Shown here: piece by piece, positions 1 through 10,900 of the stretch
Numbering within the stretch: the stretch's first letter is position 1
How the letters are laid out: every line of letters begins with the position of its first letter
Origin: Zelonia costaricensis
Lineage: Eukaryota > Euglenozoa > Kinetoplastea > Trypanosomatida > Trypanosomatidae
NCBI GenBank assembly: GCA_030849075.1
Contig: JASAOO010003557.1
Coordinates: forward strand, 84,235 to 148,234
Reading direction: 5' to 3'
DNA: 64,000 bases
Notes under the pieces: generated by a model
Database searches by the model: none
What the model was told of the DNA's origin: nothing
What the model saw: only the letters and a program-made list of their open reading frames with translations
Position numbers and translations under genes: made by a program

Positions 1-195
1 CTGAGCAAGGTGAACGCGGTGGACCCGAGTGTGACGGACTTCTCGCAGATGCTCTTCTTCGACAACCAAACCAACAACGTGCGCGATGTGTCTCGACTAG
101 GGGTGACGTGCTGCTACTGCTCGAGTGGCATGACGCCCGGCACCTTCCAGCGCGGACTCGAGCTGTGGCGCAAGGACCAGTCGTCGAAGATGTGA
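1..195 (+). CDS. Magnesium-dependent phosphatase-1-like HAD protein, 3' end only
   Basis: Frame 1 is open from the first base to a TGA at 193-195, so only the C-terminal 64 residues are present. The segment matches the end of the MDP-1 (acid phosphatase, HAD superfamily) family: an FFDN...N..DVS.LGVTC block, followed by a GMT...FQRGLE stretch, where animal MDP-1 has FFDD...N..DVSKLGVTC and GMN...LSQGLE. MDP-1 enzymes are small Mg-dependent phosphatases acting on phosphotyrosine and protein-bound sugar adducts. FFD is HAD motif IV. The usual second Asp of that motif is Asn here, although another Asp lies seven residues on. The nucleophile motif DxDxT lies outside the window, so activity cannot be judged. 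The family call rests on remembered motifs. Confidence 0.72.
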   Translation: MSKVNAVDPSVTDFSQMLFFDNQTNNVRDVSRLGVTCCYCSSGMTPGTFQRGLELWRKDQSSKM

Positions 196-212
196 CAAGC
201 TGGGATGGGGAC

Positions 213-238
213 GGGGTGGGTGGGTGGGTGGGTGGGTG
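213..238 (+). repeat. (GGGT)n G-quadruplex-type run
   Basis: Starting 18 bases after the stop codon of the phosphatase gene there are at least six GGG triplets separated by single T residues, preceded by further G runs at 201-210. On the transcribed sense strand this is a textbook G-quadruplex sequence with one-base loops, and it would lie in the 3' UTR of the mRNA. Confidence 0.8.
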
Positions 239-1092
239 GATGAGTGTGGGGAGACTGAGCAGTGAGGGCGGGAAGTGGCACTCAAGACGTCTCCTGGTGC
301 TCTCCTGCTGTTGCACCCCACCTCTCCGCAGTTGTATTCAAAACAGAAGGGTGCTCTCGTGTTGTTGCTGCATCGCCTGACGTGCTGCTGCTTTTGAGTA
401 GATGAGGAAGAAACCGCGAGGTCCACCCTCTTCGCACCCGCGCACAAGACCTCAGCCGCAGCCGTGGCCAAATTCGGTTCGCGTGCTCCTCGCGCGCGCG
501 ACGGAGGGTGAGGTTGCCGCAGCCAACCGCGGGCTCTTGGGTTTGCCGAACACGCAACAAGGAAACGCCAAAGGACCCCCTAGCGAGGGCGTGAGGATAA
601 GAAAAGAGAAGCTCCTCCCAAGCTTCGACCATGCGTCTTCCTGCACGCCCCTCACCTCCCCCAAAACGCGAGGCCCCAAGAGCGGAGTTGAGTGCGATGT
701 GATACCTAAGTCTCGTGAAGGAAAATAATAAAAAAAACATAAAACAACAGAGGCCTGTATATCGAGGGGCTCCGCGCTGGTCCACTTCATCTCTCACACC
801 AGGAAGGAGGCGCGTCATTTGGACGGCCGCCTGGCGGCTGAGTACCCCAACACGACGCATCCCTCTCTTGGCCCTCCCCCCCCTCCCCACCCCTCTCTCA
901 CCTCTCTCATGCCTTTTCTTTTTCTGATTGCCCTCTTCTCCCTGTGCGCGTTGTCCCCCCCCCCCCCCCCATCCTCCCCCCTGGCGGCGTGCTCCCACAC
1001 GCACACACGTAGCAGTACCCTGCTCAGCAGGTGAGTGCTCCCCTGCTGGTTAGCTGAGCGGGCCCTGTCTTTCCACGCTGTTCACAGCGTGG

Positions 1093-1126
1093 CTTCTCTC
1101 CCTCTCTCTTTCTCTTTTCCGTTGAG
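1093..1126 (+). promoter_or_regulatory. Predicted trans-splice acceptor for the 1187 gene
   Basis: A C/T tract of about 28 bases ends near 1120. The first AG is at 1125-1126, with another at 1137-1138. Either would leave a 5' UTR of about 50-60 bases before the ATG. Inferred from kinetoplastid trans-splicing rules only. Confidence 0.5.
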
Positions 1127-1186
1127 TTCCACGGGCAGGGTACGCGTGAAGAAGTCCAAAAACAGAAAAAAGAGGACACAGCCGCA

Positions 1187-4100
1187 ATGGGCGCCTTCAC
1201 GCTGTGTGTCGAGAGCGCAACGCGCGACATCCACTCGCTGCTGACGCTGCACCGCGTACACCCGCAGGTGCGCACTGATATCCAACGCATCCTTGGCGGC
1301 CTGCTGCGCAAGAGCTACGAGAACATGACCGTCTCCTTCTCCAAGGAACTGACCGAGTCCTCGGAGCACGTTTGCCGCGCGCTGGTCGAGAGCGTCGTTG
1401 ACGACATCTTCAAGACGGCCCTGCCAGCCTCAGACATGCGCGCGCTTGATCGCCGTTGCATAAACCTGGAGCAGGAGAACGCGGAGCTCCGGGAGATTGC
1501 CGCCGAGGCGGACAAGCGCGTCGCCGCCGCGCAGGAGGTGCTCTGCGACCTCAAGCAGGCGCACGACTACATGCTGCACAGCTACTTCCGGGAGGTGCTC
1601 GTCCTTCGGTGCCGCATCGATGACTTGCAGCGACAGGTGCGCAGCCGCCGCGCCTTCTCCGTGAGCGCCTCGCCTCTGCTGGGCGGTGGTGGTGGTGGTG
1701 GTGGTGGCGGCCAGCCCGGCACGACGATGGAGTCGCAGCTGCAGCACTTCTGCTTCAACACGAACATCGCCGCGGGCCTGGCCGGCAGCGACGCAAGCCG
1801 CCGGCAGTCCCTGGCCTCGACCACCCCGCCCCTGCTCACGACAAGGTCACAGCGGGGCTCGGACGAACCGGACGACTCAAGCAACAACAGCTTCCCGGGC
1901 CCGCCCCTCTCCGCAACGCGCGCAGGGCCGCACACCGCCGACGCCGGGTCGGTGCCCGCCGACGGCGACCCCTACGCCGCGCCGCTGATGCAGCGCCTGG
2001 CGGCAGACGGGCAGTCGGGGCAGTCGCCACAGCCGTCCTCCACGCTCCCGAGCTCGGCGCGCAAGGGGCGTAATGTCCGTATCACGTCGCCCATCGGGCG
2101 ACACACGCGCGTTCCGTCCCCGTCGGGGCTGCCGCCGCGCGGCGTGACCATGCAGACGGTCACGACGACCACGGAGGTGGTGAGCACGCCGACGGAGCAG
2201 GTGCAGCCCAGCGTCGACGCCATCTTCGACTACGAGGAGTACGTGCGTATTCTGAACGGCGAGCAGGGGGAGTGGAGCCGCCGCTTCGTGGGGCTGGCCG
2301 GCGACCCGGAGCGCGAGGGCGGGCTGCGCGCCCGTCGGCTGTCGACACGTCTGCGCACGCTGGCTAGGGCTGAGGTGTATCTGATGGACAACGGGCAGTG
2401 GTACGGAGGCGGCGCCGGCACGGCTAGTGGCGATGCGGGCGGTGTTAGCGGTGCTGGTGCCGGTGGGCTGGGCTCGCGGCTGCACGGCTCGTTGCGCTTG
2501 TCGAGTGACATGGCGTCCACGGCCGACCGGGCTCGCGAGCAGGCAAAGGCTACGGGCTTCCGCTGGCTGCTGCACCTCGCGTTGGAGCCGATTCAGTTTA
2601 AGTTTCACGCGGAGCTGGAGAAGATGCGCCGCGCCGTGCGGGACATGCAGCAGGTGCACGCCGAGCAGATTCAGGTGATTCAGCGCAGCCTCCTCCTTCT
2701 CCAGAGTCGCAACGACGGCCTGCTGGACTTCCTTAACACCTACGTTGCAGAGACGCAGCAGACGATCGCGCTGCTCGCACAGGATGCGCAGGCGCAGACG
2801 ATGATGGAGCTGCTCGCCAGCGGTGCGCAGCTGCCGCCGGATGCGGAGAAGATCTCGAACTTCTTCAAGTTCGGTACCGAGCCGTCCTCCGCGGGTGCGC
2901 TGCGCAGCCGCCCGCCGCTCGCCCTGTCGACTGCGGCGCTGCTGTCGTCGGTGGAGGCGTCGGCGGAGGAGGGGCTGGACAAGTTGCCCTTGACAGCGCG
3001 CCGGAAGCTGTGGCGGCGCAAGCCGGCGGTCGTGCTGCAGGAGCAGGAGCTGGCCGCGCGCATGGAGGAGATGAATCAGCGGCTGGGCAGGTCGGGATCG
3101 AGCAGGAAGCAGCCCAGCTCCCCGCCGCGGGCCCCGACGAGTGCGGCGGACGAGGAGAACTTCTACCGAGCGGACCTGGGACTGCCGTGCTGGAACGCGC
3201 ACCCAGTGACGGTGCACGCACAGCAGGTGTTCACCGAGCTGCAGCAGGTCGCGGCAGCGATGCGGACGGCGCGGGTGCGGCAGCTGGTCGCCATGGAGGA
3301 GAGCCTTGCGAGCGAGCGGCGGCGCGTGCGGTTTGGCAGCCAGAGCCGCGCGGAGTCCTACGGCCCTGAGGGGCGGCGCAGCGGCACCCGCCGCAGCCCG
3401 CCCCCATCCGGTCAGCACGGCAGCCGCGGCTCCTCCTTCTTTTACTTTCGCAGCAGCACCACCGATCAGCCGCAGGGGGAGGAGAACCACAGCCTGTCCA
3501 CCCAAGGCGGGCACCGGCGGCTGCGCGACGGCTGGCGCACCGCCGCCGTGTACGGCGCCTCGGGCAAGACCGGGGCGGACCTGCTGCGCGAGCTGGTCGA
3601 CCTGCGCATGCGCCGTGCCTGCGATCAGAAGCGGCTCAAGGCAGTGGTCGCCGCGCTGCCCCTGCAGTTCCGGCGGGACGCCGCAGCGGCCGTCAGCGAA
3701 CGCGCCGCGGCCGCGGCGGCTACCGTGCGGACGAAGCAGCCGAAGAAGAGCAACGCCGACGGCAACGGGGCTGCGGCTGCGGCGGCATTGGCTGCCGAGG
3801 AGGCCGCGAGCAGGGCGGCGGCGCAGGCGCTCTTCTCGTCGCCAGAGGAGGTGCTTCGGACGCGCGCCTTGCACGACCTGCGGACGCGCACGCAGCATCG
3901 CATGGATGTCACTTCGCTCCGCATCGCCGAGCTGCAGCGCCTGCTTGATATGCACTTTGATGAGTTCCTGGCGGAGCCGGAGGACGACTCCGTGGGCTCG
4001 GAGGCGGCGCGGCAGATCGCCACGGAGGAGGCGCAGGGCCTCTTCCGTGTGAACGGTGAACTCAAAGAGGTGGGCAACCTGTGGAGCTCGCCGTACCTCA

Positions 4101-5935
4101 ACGACGCCGTGCTCGACGCCAACAGCCGTCAGCCAGGACCGCAGCCGCGCATCGTGTATCGGCCGGTCGGGCTGGCCGGGGCGCAGGACGCGGACGGTTA
4201 CGCCACCGGCGGCGCGGGCGCCTGCCTCGTGTTCGACGGGACCGTCGTGTCCGCTGCTCCGTTTGCCGCCAGCGCAGACGCGCGCGCCGGCACGGCCGGT
4301 GGCGTGGATGGGGCGGGCGGGTCTCTTGCCCGCGCGGCGGCCCTGCCCGAGGGCACGCTGCCGTACGTGGCTGTGATGGACTACTGCCGTGGTGTGCAGC
4401 TGGGCCGTCCGCTGGGTGGCCGCGGCGGCCCGGTGTATCTCTTCCAAGACGTGACGACGGGCGGCTTCTACGTGGGCGACCAGGACGGGCGCAATGTGTT
4501 GCTGGGCCCCGAGGCCATCACCCCGTCCGAGGAGGGGGCGGGGGTGCAGGTGGGCAACGAAGGCGGTGCCGGTGCCACCGCAGCAACCGCCCCCACCGCT
4601 GCTGCGAGTGGAGGCGTGCGGCGCCCGCTGCTGCCCATGACGCGCATCATCTTTCCAGCTCCCGCGAGCATTGCGTCGACGAGCGCGGCGACCACCGCGG
4701 CGGCGAGCGACGGCACGGCCACGCCTGGCCTGCAGCCCGTTTTCCTTGTCCCCATGGGCCTGCCCTTGTCCGACGACGCGGCCGTCGTGCGCGAGGGGTG
4801 GCAGGCGAGCCACCGCCACGGACACGCCCGGGGTGACGCCATCTATCACCCCACCATGGCCCCGGTGCCCCTCTCCACGTCGTACCACCACGTCGTGCCG
4901 CAGCCCGCGCTCTTCGCAGCCGACGCCGCCGCCCTTCAAGCGGCCCGCTCCGCCGGCGCCGGCGCCGCCTCGCTCAACCGCTACCTCTACGCGCCGCCGC
5001 GTGTGTTCCGGCCACCCGACGAGACGGCCGTGATGGTGCAGGTGCGCTCCCTGTCGCTGCACCCGCGCAACCCCAGCACCCCCGCCACCTTGGATGGCTC
5101 GGCGGCGACCCCACTCGCGGACCCCGCGCTGGCCAACACGTACCCCGGCGCCGTGGCACACGCGGGCGCCGACAAGGCGACAGCGGCTTCCAACAGTGCC
5201 TCCCCAGGCGCCACCGCGAGCCTCGCCGCGACCCCGACAGGGCCCTCCTCTCTCGGCCCGCTCTCTTCACCCGAGGCGCAACTGGCCGCTGGCACGGCGG
5301 CGGTCCCACATGGGTGGTCGCCAAGCAGCGCCTCTGCGGCAGTGCCGTCGGCTGCGGCGGCGAGTGCCCCCGCGGTGCCGCCGCTCGCACTGCACCTCGC
5401 TCTGTCCCCGTCGATGCTGGGTGCTGGCCCGGCCCACCTTGCACCCTCTCCCGCCGCCGCCGCCGCAACCGCCGCTCCGTCCCCCACGCTGCCGACCGCG
5501 CCGGCACCACAGCCCCCCGCGATCTCGCAGGCCGCATCGGCAACCGCCACCGCCCCCTTTCTCGCCGCGGCGCTGTTGCAGGCCAAGGAGCAGCGCAGCA
5601 CGCGTTTAGCCGAGGAGGCGGCTCGTGCAGCGCATGCGCGGTCCCTGCGGCAGGACACGCTGCGCAACCGTCCCATCCAGCGTGCGAGCCCCAAGAGCGA
5701 GGACGACGTGCCGCGCGGTGCGCCGCACCGGCTTGCCCCGCTTGGCAGCTCCACTGGCGCCGGTGACCCGTTCCCGCTGCTGCCGCACCCAGCCAACTCC
5801 GCGCGTATGCAGCGGCAGCTGCGGCCAGAGAAGTACTCGCTGACGCCGCCGCCGCCCTCGTCGCGGTGGCGCGACATAAACGGCGCCGGCGCCAGCGCCT
5901 GGAACTTGAACGAGGGCGAGACCGACATGACCTGA
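1187..5935 (+). CDS. Large coiled-coil, Ala/Pro-rich protein of unknown function
   Basis: An uninterrupted 1582-residue frame starting at the first ATG after a pyrimidine tract. I do not recognise a catalytic domain. Residues 1-90 form a helical N-terminus. Residues about 94-155 are a coiled coil beginning LEQENAELRE. A run of about ten glycines follows at 166-175, then a disordered Ser/Pro stretch. A second long helix lies at about 461-545, rich in Gln and Leu with heptad spacing. A third helical region is at about 895-935. From about residue 1000 there are Gly/Ala-rich parts and a small compact patch reading GPVYLFQDVTTGG. The last 450 residues are very rich in Ala, Pro, Thr and Ser. The architecture is that of a cytoskeletal or scaffold protein, but that is inference from shape alone. 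No signal peptide or membrane helix is visible. Confidence 0.85.
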   Translation: MGAFTLCVESATRDIHSLLTLHRVHPQVRTDIQRILGGLLRKSYENMTVSFSKELTESSEHVCRALVESVVDDIFKTALPASDMRALDRRCINLEQENAELREIAAEADKRVAAAQEVLCDLKQAHDYMLHSYFREVLVLRCRIDDLQRQVRSRRAFSVSASPLLGGGGGGGGGGQPGTTMESQLQHFCFNTNIAAGLAGSDASRRQSLASTTPPLLTTRSQRGSDEPDDSSNNSFPGPPLSATRAGPHTADAGSVPADGDPYAAPLMQRLAADGQSGQSPQPSSTLPSSARKGRNVRITSPIGRHTRVPSPSGLPPRGVTMQTVTTTTEVVSTPTEQVQPSVDAIFDYEEYVRILNGEQGEWSRRFVGLAGDPEREGGLRARRLSTRLRTLARAEVYLMDNGQWYGGGAGTASGDAGGVSGAGAGGLGSRLHGSLRLSSDMASTADRAREQAKATGFRWLLHLALEPIQFKFHAELEKMRRAVRDMQQVHAEQIQVIQRSLLLLQSRNDGLLDFLNTYVAETQQTIALLAQDAQAQTMMELLASGAQLPPDAEKISNFFKFGTEPSSAGALRSRPPLALSTAALLSSVEASAEEGLDKLPLTARRKLWRRKPAVVLQEQELAARMEEMNQRLGRSGSSRKQPSSPPRAPTSAADEENFYRADLGLPCWNAHPVTVHAQQVFTELQQVAAAMRTARVRQLVAMEESLASERRRVRFGSQSRAESYGPEGRRSGTRRSPPPSGQHGSRGSSFFYFRSSTTDQPQGEENHSLSTQGGHRRLRDGWRTAAVYGASGKTGADLLRELVDLRMRRACDQKRLKAVVAALPLQFRRDAAAAVSERAAAAAATVRTKQPKKSNADGNGAAAAAALAAEEAASRAAAQALFSSPEEVLRTRALHDLRTRTQHRMDVTSLRIAELQRLLDMHFDEFLAEPEDDSVGSEAARQIATEEAQGLFRVNGELKEVGNLWSSPYLNDAVLDANSRQPGPQPRIVYRPVGLAGAQDADGYATGGAGACLVFDGTVVSAAPFAASADARAGTAGGVDGAGGSLARAAALPEGTLPYVAVMDYCRGVQLGRPLGGRGGPVYLFQDVTTGGFYVGDQDGRNVLLGPEAITPSEEGAGVQVGNEGGAGATAATAPTAAASGGVRRPLLPMTRIIFPAPASIASTSAATTAAASDGTATPGLQPVFLVPMGLPLSDDAAVVREGWQASHRHGHARGDAIYHPTMAPVPLSTSYHHVVPQPALFAADAAALQAARSAGAGAASLNRYLYAPPRVFRPPDETAVMVQVRSLSLHPRNPSTPATLDGSAATPLADPALANTYPGAVAHAGADKATAASNSASPGATASLAATPTGPSSLGPLSSPEAQLAAGTAAVPHGWSPSSASAAVPSAAAASAPAVPPLALHLALSPSMLGAGPAHLAPSPAAAAATAAPSPTLPTAPAPQPPAISQAASATATAPFLAAALLQAKEQRSTRLAEEAARAAHARSLRQDTLRNRPIQRASPKSEDDVPRGAPHRLAPLGSSTGAGDPFPLLPHPANSARMQRQLRPEKYSLTPPPPSSRWRDINGAGASAWNLNEGETDMT

Positions 5936-6402
5936 TCGGCGCCGCCATGCCGGATGCTGCTTCTTTGCGAAGGTCCCTCTGCACCGCGCCCCCGCGGAAC
6001 GCTTCCCGCACCCCCTTTCCCGCGTGTGCACTTCTTTTTGGTTGTTCTCGTTGGCTACGCTGCTTGTCGCCGCTATGTACATGAGGCCTGTTGTGCCACG
6101 TCAGTGTTCACGGACCCCCCTCCCCCACCCCCTTCCGCCCTCCTTTCACACCGTGCACGACGCACTTGTCACAGTTCGTGTCAATCGCGCCTGTTCACTC
6201 GATGTACATGTCCTTTGCAGGGCACCGCTCTCCTTTCTGTGTGCTTTTTCCTTTTTCGAGCTCGGTCACTCCTCCACCCCCCCTCCCCTAGCTGTTCGCG
6301 CGCACGGACTTCTCGCCCGCTTTCCTTTTTTTTTTTGTCGGGCCGTTCCACAGTGCAGATTGTGGCGGTGCGTCTGTGTATGTGTATCTTCGTCGGCGTG
6401 TA

Positions 6403-6424
6403 TGTGTGTGTGTGTGTGTGTGTG
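6403..6424 (+). repeat. (GT)n microsatellite
   Basis: Eleven GT units on the + strand, about 470 bases after the stop at 5935, in the presumed 3' UTR. Confidence 0.95.
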
Positions 6425-7000
6425 CCTGCTCGTGCTGATTCACCTCAATCCATTTTGTGAGCGTGTGAACCAACAGGATCTCTTCAGGCGCAGCGGCGAC
6501 AGCGCCGCTGTTGAGTGCGCTCCGTCAGACAGAGGAAACACAAACCAGCAAACCGACGAAGGAAAAAAAACGGAAGCGTGCAGGTGCGTGGTCCGCTAGT
6601 GAAGGGTCACGTACTTCAACTCTCCCACAGGGCCGCCAGCATCCGAGGTGGGGCGTGCGCTGCTTTCTTTTGTTGCTGCTCGTCTCACGCCACCCGGACG
6701 GCGCCATCATCGAGCGAGCGGCATACATGGTGCTCTCTGTGCCCGCTGTGCAGCTCACTCCGTGCGCATACAGCTCCCTGCACGCCTCGCTCTCTGACGC
6801 AGTGACGAGCAACAAAGGGGCGGCAATGCCGCGCCTCTCTCTCTCCGCCACGAGACCACAAGGAGCGCGGCCCTGGCGTTGCCGAGGAGCTCTTGCTGGA
6901 GGCCGCTGAGTAACCCTCTTTTGCTTTCACCACCACTTCCTCTTCCACGCCCGCGCCGACTAATCTATATAAAACAAATGCACACCCCCCACATCCGCGT

Positions 7001-7024
7001 ACACACACACACACACACACACAC
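7001..7024 (+). repeat. (CA)n microsatellite
   Basis: About twelve CA units on the + strand inside the gene-free region, in the orientation seen elsewhere just upstream of genes. Confidence 0.95.
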
Positions 7025-7871
7025 CATCGCTTGTGCACTCCGCTGCGTTGCCTACAGTGAATAGCAACTGAAGCTCAAGCTGCACCGCGACACGCAGGTC
7101 CCCTAGGACTCCCACTCAGTACGACGAAGCCCCTGCCCCTCCCCCCGTCCCCAGACGAGCCCCCTGGCACACCCCCCCCGCATCCTTCCACCGTGCACTT
7201 CCCTCACCCACCGCGCTCTTTTTTTTTTTCAAATCCCGCGCGCGTGCGTGTGTGTCGATCAGACCGTCTGGGTGCGCACGCCTCACGTGCAGCAGGGCTG
7301 AGCCCCCCATTTTAATTCTCTACTGTTTTCTTCTTGTTTGTTTCTCCGTCCTTTGTCGCACCCGTTGTACTGCCTCCGCCGCGCGCAACCGGGCGACGAA
7401 CGCGTTTCCCCCTTCCGCGCACATTTTGGCGTGCGGCTGACCCCGCGGTGCGGCGTTATTTGACGCAGTAGCCGAGGCAGCCACATCAGCGGCAACGGTG
7501 CAGCCGGCGAGGAGTGCGTCTCCGTGGTGGACGCCGATCTGCGTGCACGATCAGCGCTGCTGGACGCGTTCTTCCGTCCCCCCCTTCTCCGCCGCCTCGA
7601 GTTAAGCGCGTTGACCCCTCGAGCGGCATCTCTCAGGTTGCTTTCATTTTTTGTTTCTCTTGCGACTCTTCCGCACAGGTACCTCGCAGTGGTGCGCTCG
7701 GGTGTATCGTTGCGTGCCTGGCTGTGCGTGTGTGTGCGTGTGCGTTTGACTGTACGCGTTGTTTGACGCGCGCAATCATAGACTCTCCGCGAAGAGCCAA
7801 TAACTGTTCCGTCGCCAAAGCAACAAGGAAAAGAACAAGCAGTACACGCGCGCGGATTTCGTCCCCCCCTC

Positions 7872-7875
<4 letters not shown>

Positions 7876-7910
<35 letters not shown>
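7876..7910 (+). repeat. (CA)n microsatellite
   Basis: A perfect run of about seventeen CA units. Purine-rich sequence follows and then a long pyrimidine-rich tract from about 8045. No coding region follows. Confidence 0.95.
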
Positions 7911-7912
<2 letters not shown>

Positions 7913-10900
7913 AGCAGAGTCTTCACGTCGGCGGCTTGCACTCCGCCACTCTCGAAAAGACAAAGGCAAAAGGTAAGACGACGCGCTTCCACTGAGAAAA
8001 AAAAAACAAGACACAAAGAAGGAAGTAGAGAAGAGAAATAAAATCCGTTTTTGTTTTTCTGTATCCCCTCTTTCCACTTTCGCTGTCCTCCATCGCTCCC
8101 TTCAACCCCTCACACGCCTCTCTTTCACGCCTCTGACACCATTGCCGTGGGCTGCGTGCTCCTCCCACGTTTGTCCTCTCTCTCTCGTGAGAGGCAAGAG
8201 AAAGCAACGAAACAAGCAAACAGAAGCGCAAGACATCTCCTGCCTTGCCACCACCTCCTCTTCCTACTACTCCTGTTCCCGGCTCTTCCTTCTCTTTCGC
8301 CTTCTTTTTTTTCCTTCTTCTGCCTCCTCCTCTGAGCTTTCTCGGTAAAACCACTTGCGTGTGTGTGTGTGTGTTTGTGGCGGGTGTCCTTGTGTCTTCG
8401 CTTTGCTGGTCTTCGGGCTCCCCCTTTCCGTCACCCCCTTGCTCTCCTCACAGACGGAGACGTGCGTTCGGAGGGGGTTGCTAGCTCATCACTTTCCAAC
8501 CGCCACTCACGACTGTCACCTATCGCGAGCTTTCCTTTCCTGCCTCAACGTCGGTCGCTGCTGTCGTAGTTGTTCTCGCCGTGGTTGTCCCTGTGTGTGT
8601 GTCGGTGTGTGTCTGTGTTTGGGCGAAGGTGAACACAGACGTTTGTGGTAGGGTGCTTCTTGTCACGGTGCGCTTTTTTCCACTTCTGCGTTTGCGTGAG
8701 GGAGGTTGTGTGCTGTGTTCGGTCTTCCTCGCCTTTTCTGTATGCTGTTTCCTCTTGCTTGCTTTGCCTGCTGGCAGCTTCCGTCTCTGTGTTGAGGCGC
8801 CATAGAAAACTGCTTTTCGCCTTCTTCACCTTTCCCTTCCGTAACAGCCTGGAGTGTCTTCCGCTGCCCTCCTCGTACCGCGCCCGCTCTCCCCCCCCCA
8901 TCGCCACTTCCCACACGACGTTGCTGCCCTTCCCTTTTTTCTTGTCTGCCGCTCCGCATACAGTGAAACACTCTCAGACTTGCGTTTCTCTTCACCCTTT
9001 TTCTATCTTCAACGTGCTCACCCACAAATCCGCATCCCCCACCTGCAGGTCGCCACTCCTGTGTGTGTGTGTGTGTGCCTCTCCCTCCCTTGCTGTCTCT
9101 ATTCTCACTCACCTGGCTCACCCGCCACCCCCCCCCTCCGCCCCGCCTGCCCCCCTCCTCCTCTCTCTCTGGCACGCTACCCGTGCTACGGGTGTACCAT
9201 TTCATCCCCGCTCTCTCTCTCTCTCTCTCCTTATTCGCCACTTCCGCTGCGTTAACGGCGACCCCCCGTGTTCACCTGTTCTAGACTGAAGTGTTCGCCC
9301 TTCCTCTTTTGTTTCGGTTTTCCCGTTTTGATCTTTGTTTTTTTTTTCTTCTTTCGCTGTTGGTTGGCTGCTTTTTCTTTCCCACTGCGATTCACCTTTC
9401 GGGGCTTTCGCCTTCTCGTGCCATTCTTCTCTCCTCCGTCCCTTCTGTCCTCATCCTTCTCCGTCCTTGTCCCTGTTGGCGCTTTGTGCTGTGTTTTCGT
9501 GTTCTTGTATCTTCTGTGCTCTCCTCCCGCTCTCTGCTTGTGGGCGGCTTCTCAGTGTTGTCCTGTTCTGTTTTGCTTTTCCTTTCGATTTACAGCGTTT
9601 TCTTTTGTGCGCTCGTTGTAGAGCGCGTTGGCGTGTGTGTTTCGTGCCCTTGCGTGCTTGTGTATCCGTGCGAGTCGTTCTTCTCTCGGCTCTCTCTGAC
9701 TCTCTTTCTCATTTACGGTGTGTGCTGGACACGCCGTCAGGCTGCCGAGGTGCTTGTCAGCACGCTGTTTTCCTTCCTTCCCCCCCTGCCCCTTCCAGCT
9801 GCCATCTCCTTTTTGCAGCTTCCGTTAGTCCTGTTCTTGACTTCTCCCTCTTGGCGTTTCTCTGAATTTATCCGCCGCCCCTGTCCGTCTCTCTCTTTCC
9901 CTCACCGGCGGTTTCGATTGCTCGCCTACACGCGCTCCTTTTTTCCTCTTCCCTGCTCAGCACTGCTTTCTTCCTGTATCTCTACGTGCGTGTCTGTCTG
10001 TGTGTGTGTGTGTGTGGTGGTTACGCGTCTTCGTACAAGCGGGCTGCTCCTTCTTTTCCTCCTCTTTCTTTTTGGTGCCCCTTCCCCCTCCCTCCGGCGC
10101 AGGGTCGACACACTACGTACACGCGCGCCTCCTCCGTCCCCTTTTTCTTTTCTGTTCGCACACCTTCTCGAGATCTGCCTTCGCTTTGCTCTGCTGCAGA
10201 GGAAGGTGAAGACAGGGGGAGAAAAGGAGAAGGTGCGAGCCCTAGTTCCGAGTACACGCCATCTCTGGCTGTAGTGCTGGTCTGCAGTTTTGTGTGCGTC
10301 TGAGTGTGCATGCGCGTGTGCAAAACCTTGGTTCACCCCCGTGTGTGTGTGTGAACTCATCTCGTCCTCTCGTCTTTTTGTTTTCTCTGGCCTTTTGTTT
10401 CTCTTCGTTTTTGAATTCCCTTACAAGCTGATCGTGGTCGCACCTTGTTAACTCACACTTGCACTTTTCCGCGCCTACACCACGCGTCAAATCGCTGCTG
10501 CTGCTGCTGCCCATCTTTGAACCTATCTCGGAGCAGCCCTTGCCCCCCCCTCCCTCCCTCTTCCTGTCACGCTTTCGTCACCCCGAGGCCTTCACCCCCC
10601 TTCCCCTGGCGTTCACATCCATCACCGGTTGCGTGCCACCGGCTCTGCTGCGTCGCCCTGTCTGTCCCGCTGGCGGATTCTGCCGTGCCACAGGCCAGCG
10701 CTCTCAGTGGCGCTAAAGATTTCTCCCACATTTTTTTTTTTGCTTCCTGTTTTTCTGCGTGTTTGCGCGCGAGCACGTGTCTGTCTTGTGCCTTCCTTGA
10801 CTGGCCTCTACGGGTCTCACACCAACGCGTAGTTGCTCTTGCGTTCGTGAGTTTGGTTTTTTCTGTGGCCTACGTCGCAGCGACGCACCCTTTGCTGCTG

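Larger units (their letters stand above)
196..1186. other. Intergenic region: 3' UTR, spacer, splice region
   Basis: No supported gene. It holds the G-rich run after the stop, a purine/pyrimidine-mixed middle, a C-run near 957-970, and then the pyrimidine tract and AG of the next gene. Short open frames here have Cys/Ser/Pro-rich compositions typical of non-coding trypanosomatid DNA. Confidence 0.7.

Noticed and set aside
1877..5161. 1094-codon open frame on the - strand
   Set aside because: It is the antisense shadow of the 1187-5935 gene: Arg/His/Gly-rich with no motif. It arises because stop codons are rare opposite GC-rich coding DNA.
9291..10274. 327-codon open frame on the + strand inside the long gene-free region
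   Set aside because: Its translation is a Leu/Phe/Ser/Cys/Pro string that follows from T/C-rich DNA. There is no domain, no coding-type third-base pattern, and several overlapping frames look the same.
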